Source of the DNA: Posidonia oceanica
Taxonomy: Eukaryota; Streptophyta; Magnoliopsida; Alismatales; Posidoniaceae
NCBI GenBank assembly: GCA_037176725.1
Contig: JAZBRS010000060.1
Span: 55,518,001-55,582,000, forward strand
DNA length: 64,000 nucleotides
Direction of reading: 5' to 3'
The translations under genes were made by a program, and so were the position numbers. The notes beneath the pieces are model-generated. The model was not told where the DNA came from and made no database searches. It worked only from the letters and a program-made list of their open reading frames with translations. Shown one piece after another: positions 56,445 through 64,000 of the stretch (the stretch's first letter is position 1; each line of letters opens with the position of its first letter).

Positions 56445-57420
56445 CCTTTCCGGTCGATAAGTCCGAAACTTATCATCTACCTTTGCAGTCGATAGGTCCA
56501 AAACCTATCCTTTCCGGTCGATAAGTCCGAAACTTATCATCTATCCTTTGTGGTCGATAGGCCCGAAACCTATCCTTTCCGGTTGATAAGTCCGAAACTT
56601 ATCATCTACCTTTGCGGTCGATAGGTCTGAAACCTATCCTTTCCGGTCGATAAGTCCGAAACTTATCATCTATCCTTGGCAGCTGATAGGTCTGAAACCT
56701 ATCTTGTCCGGTTGATAAATCTGAAACTTATCATCTATCCTTTGCGGTCGATAGGTCTGAAACCTATCCTTTCCGGTCGATAAGTCTGAAACTTATCATC
56801 TGCCTTTGCAGTCGATAGGTCCGAAACCTATCCTTTCTGGTCGATAAGTTCGAAACTTATCATCTATCCTTTGCGGTCGATAGGTCTGAAACCTATCGTT
56901 TCCGGTCGATAAGTCCAAAACTTATCTCCTACCTTTCCGGTCGATAAGTCCGAAACTTATCATCTGCCTTTGCAATCGATAGATCTAAAACCTATCCTTT
57001 CCGGTCGATAAGTCCGAAACTTATCATCTATCCTTTGCGGTCGATAGGTCCGAAACTTATCCTTTTCGGTCGATAAGTCTGAAACTTATCATCTGCCTTT
57101 GCGGTCGATAGGTCTGAAACCTATCCTTTCCAGTCGATAAGTTCAAAACTTATCATCTATCCTTTGCGGTTGATAGGTCCGAAACCTATCGTTTCCGATC
57201 GATAAGTCCGAAACTTAGCTCTTGCCTTTGCGGTCGATAAGTCCGAAACCTATCCTTTCCAATCGATAGGTCCGAAACTTATCATCTACTTTTGCGGTCG
57301 ATAGGTCCGAAACCTATCCCTTCCGGTCGATAAGTTTGAAACTTATCTGCCCCCCTTTGTGGTCGATAGGTCCGAAACCTATCATCTATCACATCGTGCC
57401 CTTCCCGGTGGGTAAGTCCG
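56445..57420 (+). repeat. 65-bp tandem array of alternating hairpins (element 4)
   Basis: About 15 units alternating GATAAGT-CCGAA-ACTTATC and GATAGGT-CCGAA-ACCTATC, each preceded by CGGTC. Seven-base stems are kept in nearly all copies. From 55794 to 56444 there is only spacer with a GATACCAGGGGCATC word shared with element 3. Confidence 0.93.
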
Positions 57421-57429
57421 AAACTTACC

Positions 57430-57865
57430 AATTATCACCCTTTGTGCGACTCCGTTCCGGGCGGACGAAGTCCCGCTTTCTTGCTTCCTCGTGCGAGGAC
57501 AAGCCATCCTTCTTTCCCTTCAAGCTGGCAACTCTAACTGCTCGGTTGACACCCGTCATACTGTCTAACCTTCCTTTTGGTGCCAGGAGCACTTCTAGCT
57601 TCCCCCTGGTATCATCTCCTTGATACCAGGGGCATCTTTTTCGCTGCCCTTGGTATCTCTCTCGGTTTGGTAACCCATATTACCTGGATGACATCTGTCA
57701 CCATGTCAGGCGTCTTTCTCGGGCTAATAGCCCAAACTATTCGGTGATGAGTCCGTCAACTCCTTGGGCTGATAGCCCAAACTATCCGGCGATGAGTCCG
57801 TCAACTCCTTCGGTCGATAACCCAAACTATCCGGTGATGAGTCTGTCAACTCATTATCCATTGCA
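57430..57865 (+). repeat. Hairpin units downstream of the 65-bp array (element 4)
   Basis: A CCGTTCC-GGGC-GGACGAAG unit, then GGCAA-CTCTAA-CTGCT, GGTAA-CCCATA-TTACC (57669-57684), AATAG-CCCAAA-CTATT (57726-57741), GATAG-CCCAAA-CTATC (57771-57786) and GATAA-CCCAAA-CTATC, with GAGTCCGTCAACTCC between. Same series as 39270-39560. The stretch 57866-58346 is GCATCA-rich and otherwise empty. Confidence 0.8.
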
Positions 57866-58359
57866 TCAGCATTACATGTTAGGTAATAGTACTGGCATCA
57901 CATGCTAGATAGCAACACCAGCATCGCATGCACGCTAGCATCACATATTCTCACCATCCCCAGCAAAGTCGAATCCTGCATCACCTTTAACATGCATCAC
58001 ACCAACGTCGCTTAAGGCCGTACACAGCCCAACGCGTATCATCAACATCTCGTGCCAGAGTTGCCTCGAGCCTCAGCACGCAACAATGCTTCATCCACAA
58101 CACTCGCACACACATGCATCACCCGTGCCTCCCCCATTGGAGTTTAGCACGACGAGCATTAGTGCAGCTTTTGCATCATGCATCAACATTTGCATCAACA
58201 TTCGCATTCGCATTGCGACAACGAGTCATGACTTTCAGTGTATCCATCGAATATGTGACTCACACCAACAGCGTCTATGCTCCTGCCGGTTCGGTGGGGT
58301 GTCTTGTCAACCCTGAGCAGCGGCCTCGGTTCCCTTGACCTCGCTCAGGGAGGGGCATC

Positions 58360-60705
58360 TGTAGACACCCCATTTTGGCAGCTGGCCGTTGGAGGATCTC
58401 TGAAGGCTCACTCGGATTGTGGCATGGCTCAACCTAAACCTAATCCTAATCCCAAATCCCAATCCTAATACCAAAACCTTAAACCTAGACAAAACCTCAA
58501 CCAAACCTCATTTAGAAAACTTTACTCAAACCCTAAGCCCATTTCCCACCTAACCCTCAAAACCATTTAAACCCTAAAGCCCATTACCTAAGCCTCGTAA
58601 CCATTTAATCCCAAAGCCCAAATCCCAAGCCCAACAGGCCTTGTCCACTAGATCTCACGTTTAGTCGCCTCTTAATGCGGCGACTAGCACTATCGCCGCT
58701 TATAGTGGCGACGGACGTTGTCGCCGTCGAGAGCGGCGACTGACTGTGAGGAATAGCAGCGGCCACGCCACCCATTCAAACTCTCCCACCGCGCGTTTGG
58801 ACTTTTCCGACCATGCTTCCCACGTCGCCTTGACACCACCACGACCTCCCACGACCTTGCCCACGACCCACGACGCCATACCTCCTCTCCCTGCCACCTC
58901 CACGCCATGGCAGGCCTTGACCGAACAAAATAGCAGCTGCACCAGTTCCTCCACTTTTCCACCACTGGAATCCGAGAGAACTAGAGCCTCCCACACCCCC
59001 CTGAGAGATCCAGAGCTTTTCTCGTGCGAGTGAGATCTTCCCCGTGTGATCCCAAGTGATTCCAGAGCCTCCCGTGCCCACCACTGCAAAATGAACCCAA
59101 CTCCGATCATCTTCACCACCTCCGGCTGCCAACTTCAGCGAGCTCCACAGGTGAAGTCTCTCACCCTTTAGCTAGCTTGAGGCCTCGGGAACGTTCCTGA
59201 ACTCCCTCCCTTGCCGGTAGTCTAGCCCAGCACCTTCCTTGTGCTCCTGGCCGTCCATTCGGTCGGTGAGGATCAGCAACGCCGGCGAATGGCCGGCGGA
59301 GGTGGGAAAGAGGCTCCTACCACTTCCCACAGCCCGCATTTACATTCCTTGCATCCCCCTCACCTCCACGAAGCTTCCTAGCTCGACACATTGGGTCGTC
59401 GGACACTCTAGTGGTCGGAATCCTCTGCGCTCCAGAGGCGAAAGGGAGGGTGACGGGTGGAGCAATCCACCCAACCATTTCTCACACCGAAGGTGTGGTT
59501 TTGTTTGTAAGAATGCTGTTGTGCTTCCCTGATCATCTCCGGTCTATTTGGCATCGCCTGGGTGGCGCCCGGCAGTGGTGAAGTTCGGCCTCCGGACTGT
59601 CTCCAGCCAATGTTTGGGCCTCCGTTTCGAGCGATCCAGACGTCCATTTCTTGTGATGTTTATATGCTTTTGTTCATGAATGATTGCTCTTTAATGTCAT
59701 GCATTTAGTTTCATGTTTTGCCTCGCTGGCGGTGCAAGATTTGGCACCAAAGTCCACTGTTCAGACTGCCTAAATTGCCAGATGTGTCGCCGATTAAACC
59801 GGCGACTACTCTGGCATTTCCGGCAGTCCTCCGGTCGGACTTTGAGCCAGTGTATCTCGTGACCCAGGCCGTCATTCTGCAAAGTGATTACATGTTGTTA
59901 AACCTAGATATGCCCTCTTTATTTCCCCGTATTTCGTTTCGAGTTTTGAATCGTCTGCATGGCTTTTCTCCGGCGATGAAGGTCCCTGCCTAGAATAGTT
60001 GGGCCGCCTATCTCAGTAGCGACACTCCCAAGCACTGCTCATGATGGCGACGTCTGTTGCCGCTAGGCACATAGGCAACTCAATCAGACAGTGGACTAAG
60101 CTCCCCCATTTGTCGCTTTGTGATTCGTTTGCTCGCCTCATTTGGTTTCAGTTTAGTTTCCCTCGCTCATTTATCGTTTCATTAGTCGCTATAACTCTAA
60201 TTAGTCGTTTTAAACAGGGTTTTGCTAAGCTTTGCATGGTTTATAATTGCATCTTGCATGTCGCCTTAGGGCGAATATAAACCGGCGTTGTACGCCAACA
60301 TTAGCCACACAAGAGCAGATTAGTCAAGAAAGACCGATTTCCACGAGCATGTCGGGGTGCCTAACACCTTCCCCACGCATAACAGGAGTCCTTACCCTTT
60401 CTCTGGACCGCATTGACCTTGTGTCATATACATTTGGATCGGATTAGCATCTTTTAAATTGCATGAGTTTTCTTGCATGCTTTACACAGTTTTCCTAGTC
60501 TTTCCGTTTTATTAGATTAGGTGGTGACTCCATGTCTTTGTTTTTTATCCTTTGCGTTCTTCGCTTGTTTTCCTGGTCATTTCAAGTCGAGTTTTCCTCC
60601 CCGGATTCACTGCTGACCGTGTCTTCCTCCCTCTACGTCGATCGATGCACGTGAGCTTTGGTAGCGTGCAACCGTGTCGTCATTCGAGCGGTGGGAATGG
60701 TCATA
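58360..60705 (+). repeat. 3' LTR of element 4
   Basis: Starts TGTAGACACCCCATTTTGGC after the polypurine tract; the end is taken at GGTCATA (60705), the counterpart of GGTCACA in LTR 3. Contains a cluster of AGTCGCC/GGCGACT inverted repeats (58663-58745), a CCACAGGTGAAG donor-like site near 59150 and the conserved tail block (60329-60397). No genes; the open frames in 58700-59500 are CCG/CGG wording. Confidence 0.75.
58663..58745 (+). promoter_or_regulatory. GGCGACT inverted-repeat cluster of LTR 4
   Basis: AGTCGCC (58663-58669) pairs with GGCGACT (58679-58685). Two further GTCGCC/GGCGAC pairs follow within 60 bases. GGCGACT is also the head of the primer site. Confidence 0.6.
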
Positions 60706-61544
60706 GTAAGCAACACCTCCCTGAATATCGTAGTAGCCTCCTCTTGCTTATTTGCCTCCTATATGTGCGTATTGCTTCGTTTCTTTCTGATTTCTCGCCG
60801 TTGGTTTCGTCTTCTTCTCAACCTTGCCGGCAGAGATGACCCACGACCGCAACTCACCGTGATAGGTGGCCTCCGTCCCTCCAGGCATCTTCTAAACGAC
60901 CTCCAAACTTCGAGCAACTCATCCAAGCTTCGCCCGCACTCCGTCATGGCCTCTAGCATAGCCGTCGACCGGAGCAACGACTGTCGCTACCCACCAACAT
61001 CGGGGGAGCCCTCCACGTGCCGCCACGGCCGGGTGAGACCTCCCTCCCCCTGGGAATCTCCTCCTCCAACTTCCCAGCTGCTCGCCTTGGGCCTAGCCCC
61101 TCTTGTTCGCCGTAACCACTTGGCTCCGATGCCTCTGTCTTTCCAGCGGTGGCTTCGCCGGCCGTGCAAGGCCGTTGGCCTCTAAACATGGCTAGGGAGC
61201 CACCATCTGGTCTCCCCTCCCCTCTTCTCTCTCTCCGTTAGCCTAAGCCCCTCCTCAGTGCCAAACGACCCCCGGAGCAGTCTCCTTCTCCAGCTCCGGC
61301 GACGCTCAACGTTTCTCCAGCGAATCAACTAAGCCTTCACAGCGCCTGTGCCTGCCTCCCCTCCGCCGGCATCGCGCCTCCAGCCCATCCTCAAGCCTTC
61401 CCCACCGTCACCGAGGGCAAGGGTGACCTCCAACGAGCTGCCCACCTTCTTCTCCAGTGACAGCCTCACCGGCCGTGCGAGTCTTCCTCCTCCAGCGCTA
61501 TTCATTTAAGTTCATTTGATTTGGTTTTTTTAAACTATATTGCA

Positions 61545-62395
61545 TTGCATTTCGATCCTACATTTTAGTTTTATTACATGTAGGTCCTAACTATTGCATG
61601 CATAGCATTTTAATTGCATTGCATTCAGATCCTGCATTTTAGTTGTATTGCATATAGGTCCTAACTGTTGCATGCATTGCATTCAGATCCTGCATTTTAG
61701 TTTTATTACATGTAGGTCCTAATTGTTGCATGCATAGCATTTTAATTGCATTGCATTCAGATCCTTCATTTTAGTTGTATTGCATATAGGTCCTAACTGT
61801 TGCATGCATAGCATTTTAATTGCATTGCATTCAGATCCTGCATTTTAGTTTTATTACATGTAGGTCCTAACTATTGCATGCAAAGCATTTTAATTGCATT
61901 GCATTCAGATCCTGCATTTTAGTTGTATTGCATATAGGTCCTAACTGTTGCATGCATAGCATTTTAATTGCATTGCATTCAGATCCTGCATTTTAGTTTT
62001 ATTACATGTAGGTCCTAACTGTTGCATGCATAGCATTTTAATTGCATTGCATTCAGATCCTGCATTTTAGTTGTATTGCATATAGGTCCTAACTGTTGCA
62101 TGCATAGCATTTTAATTGCATTGCATTCAGATCCTGCATTTTAGTTTTATTACATGTAGGTCCTAACTGTTGCATGCATAGCATTTTAATTGCATTGCAT
62201 TCAGATCCTGCATTTTAGTTTTATTGCATGTAGGTCCTAACTGTTGCATGCATAGCATTTTAATTGCATTGCATTCAGATCTTGCATTTTAGTTTTATTG
62301 CATGTAGGTCCTAACTGTTGCATGCATAGCATTTTAATTTCATTGCATTCAAATCCTGCATTTTAGTTTTATTGCATGCAGGTCCAACATGTTAA
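61545..62395 (+). repeat. 74-bp tandem array, partly as 148-bp dimers
   Basis: About 11 units of TGCATTTTAGTTnTATTnCA, then TAGGTCCTAACTGTTGCATG. Copies alternate between a TTTATTACATGTAGG form and a TGTATTGCATATAGG form, giving a two-unit higher-order repeat; the last three copies are a uniform TTTATTGCATGTAGG form. Confidence 0.9.
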
Positions 62396-62663
62396 CTATT
62401 GCATTGCATGCATTTGTCATGATATTGCATTTAAGTCCCTGCATGTTTCCCATATTGCATTATGGCCTTTATTGCATTTAGAACTTTACTATATTGCATT
62501 GCATGCATTTTTCATGACATTGCATTTTAAACCCTGCATTTTGCCCTTATTGCGTCATTGGCTTTATTGCATTTTAAACTTCACTGCATTGCATGCATAC
62601 TTGGGCATATTGCATTTTGACCCTAGACTTGGCCTCCATTGCATCAATGGGTTTTATTTGGTC

Positions 62664-63215
62664 TTTGCTTATCTAGCTTGATCTCTGAATAATGTTTGAT
62701 CAGACCGTTGGATCTTTACTATCTAATCATCTGAATCTTCCCTGTTGAATGATCTTTCATTCAAATCTGAGATCAGGCATCAGATCATCAAGTTATGCCC
62801 ATTTGAGTCACTGCATATCATTATGAGATTTTCCATTCATTGCATGTGTGTAGCTGTTGCTTATCTGGCTTGATCTCTGAATAATGTTTGATCAGACCGT
62901 TGGATCTTTATGATCTAATCATCTGAATATTCGTTGTTGATTGATATTTCATTCAAATTTGAGTTTACTCAGATCAGGCATCAGATCATCGAGTAACGTA
63001 CATTTGAATCATTGCATATCATTCAGAGATCTTCCATTCATTGCATGTTTGTAGCTTTTGCTTATCTGTCTTGGTCTTTGAATAACCTTATCAGACCATT
63101 GGATCTTTAAGATCTAATCATATAAATCTTCCTTGTTGAATGATCTTTAATTCAAATTTGAGTTTACTCAGATCAAGCATCAGATCATCAAGTTATGCCC
63201 ATTTGAATTACTGCA
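62664..63215 (+). repeat. Three tandem copies of a ~195-bp unit
   Basis: Each begins CTTATCTnnCTTGnTCTnTG and contains CAGACCGTTGGATCTTTA-like and AGATCAGGCATCAGATCATC wording; starts near 62664, 62855 and 63060. Single copies of this unit occur in the other LTRs (31550-31640, 51290-51400). Confidence 0.85.
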
Positions 63216-63431
63216 TACAGTAGACACCCAAATCTGGAAGTCGGGTGACGGTTGTTTGCTTCGGAAAGCGCACACTGACGAGGCAGCCCCCACCTTTTCT
63301 TGAAACCCCAAACCAAACCCAAACCCACCAAAACTCCACCAATCACATCCCAATACATCCACCACCACAAAACCATAGCCCTGGATGGCCCATGAACTAG
63401 AGAAACAAGCTCAGAAACTAGGGCAGCAGTA

Positions 63432-63548
63432 CTGACAGGATGACTCTCGCATGGAGCTCCCGCAATTTGTCCTGTGTCAGTGGCGAAAACTGACAGACTG
63501 ACACTCGCGTGGAGCTCTCGCGTTTTGTCCTATGTTAGTAGCGAAAAT
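63432..63548 (+). promoter_or_regulatory. Duplicated inverted-repeat cassette upstream of TATA
   Basis: Two tandem copies of about 57 bases. ACTGACAGGA near the start of a copy pairs with TCCTGTGTCAGT at its end, and CGCG-TGGAGCTCT-CGCG lies inside the second copy. Confidence 0.6.
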
Positions 63549-63744
63549 CAGGCGATCCAGTCACCTTGGCCCACCTTTTCCTCGCTCGCCATTGGCTCCC
63601 GCGGATCTGAATCTGTGCCTCTGGACACCTGGGTCATCCAGCCCTCCGCCCCAATCGCTTCCAACTGTCGATCCCCAATAGACATCCCGCCCACTCGTTC
63701 TGAATCCAGATCTATGCCAACGGCCAACATCCACTTCGCCGGCC

Positions 63745-63751
63745 TATAAAA
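63745..63751 (+). promoter_or_regulatory. TATA box of the last LTR
   Basis: GGCCTATAAAACAGTACC, about 200 bases below the inverted-repeat cassette. Confidence 0.6.
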
Positions 63752-64000
63752 CAGTACCAAGCTCCCAACCAACACCCTCTCTTGGCTTTCCTGGCATCCG
63801 GTGAGTTTCCTTGAGATCCCACGTATCCTTCCCAAGCATCCCTGAGCCCAGAAGCACCTCAGTCTCACGTCTGAGACCTGAGGAACCCATCACCGGCCAT
63901 CTCTTAGCCGTCGAGACTCCCCGGCGTGGATCCTCACCACCTGAGTGTTCCCCGGAGGCCGTGAGTGAGTGTCCAAGCTCCCCATCGCTCCAGAACTTCC

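Larger units (their letters stand above)
52313..60705 (+). mobile_element. Tat-like element 4, 3' part
   Basis: Integrase, untranslated spacer, paired hairpin repeats, extra ORF, 65-bp hairpin array, CCCAAA hairpin units, polypurine tract AGGGAGGGGCATC (58347-58359) and LTR (58360 to about 60705). Order and much sequence match element 3, but identity of the extra ORFs is only about 80 percent by eye, so they are different insertions or subfamilies. Confidence 0.82.
60706..63216 (+). repeat. LTR fragment with GC-rich segment and tandem repeats
   Basis: Continues as a CCG-rich LTR segment (60830-61500), then 74-bp tandem repeats and three long repeats. It lacks LTR start and tail, so it was probably broken by element 4 on the left and by the LTR at 63217 on the right. 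Confidence 0.55.
63217..64000 (+). repeat. Start of another LTR, cut by the window end
   Basis: AGTAGACACCCAAATCTGG resembles the LTR start of the other elements; no polypurine tract precedes it, so it is a 5' or solo LTR. An inverted-repeat cassette (63432-63548) and a TATA box (63745) follow. The ORFs on either strand here are not convincing genes. Confidence 0.55.

Noticed and set aside
58690..59130. Minus-strand ORFs of 91-139 codons rich in Gly/Trp/Arg
   Set aside because: No recognisable domain, overlapping on both strands, inside an LTR.

Overview
This is nuclear DNA of a flowering plant, almost certainly a heterochromatic, repeat-packed region. Evidence: Ty3/gypsy elements of the Tat/Ogre kind with very long LTRs, an L1-type LINE with a C-terminal RNase H domain, genes with the plant mobile domain, and TTTAGGG telomere-type repeats. 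I could not recognise any ordinary host gene. I cannot name the species.

Layout. (1) 1-14002, minus strand: the 5' half of a Tat element (T1) with RT, protease, gag, leader, primer binding site and a ~6 kb LTR. (2) 14003-25007, plus strand: the 3' part of a second Tat element (A). T1 interrupts it on the left. It carries three broken ANTISENSE genes (two related plant-only domain proteins and one multi-exon plant-mobile-domain gene), then long tandem arrays, a polypurine tract and an LTR. (3) 25008-34978: pieces of at least four more LTRs and 3' tails in both orientations. A retrocopy sits in telomere-like repeats. (4) 34979-52312, plus: element 3 (end of integrase, an extra sense ORF, hairpin-rich arrays, polypurine tract, 3' LTR). 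The LTR is split by a 7 kb LINE with a 13-bp target duplication and by a SINE. (5) 52313-60705, plus: element 4, a relative of element 3 with the same order (integrase, extra ORF, hairpin arrays, polypurine tract, LTR). (6) 60706-64000: a further LTR fragment with tandem repeats, and the start of another LTR with a TATA box.

How the parts relate. Elements A, 3 and 4 share one plan: extra ORF downstream of integrase (antisense in A, sense in 3 and 4), then tandem repeats that fold as stem-loops, then a purine tract, then an LTR starting TGTAGACACCCC or close to it. Across repeats and elements the stems change on both sides together (for example GATAAGT/ACTTATC against GATAGGT/ACCTATC), which is what conserved RNA or DNA stem-loops look like. 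This, together with AACGTT/hairpin promoter modules shared by the LTR of A and two of its antisense genes, is the best candidate for an undescribed system here.

All coding regions are broken. The stops are mostly TAG. Where elements 3 and 4 can be compared codon by codon, five of six stop differences are TAG at a CAG or CTG trinucleotide, which points to deamination of CHG-methylated cytosine, as expected in silenced plant transposons. Domain names come from reading the translations by eye; no database search was possible.
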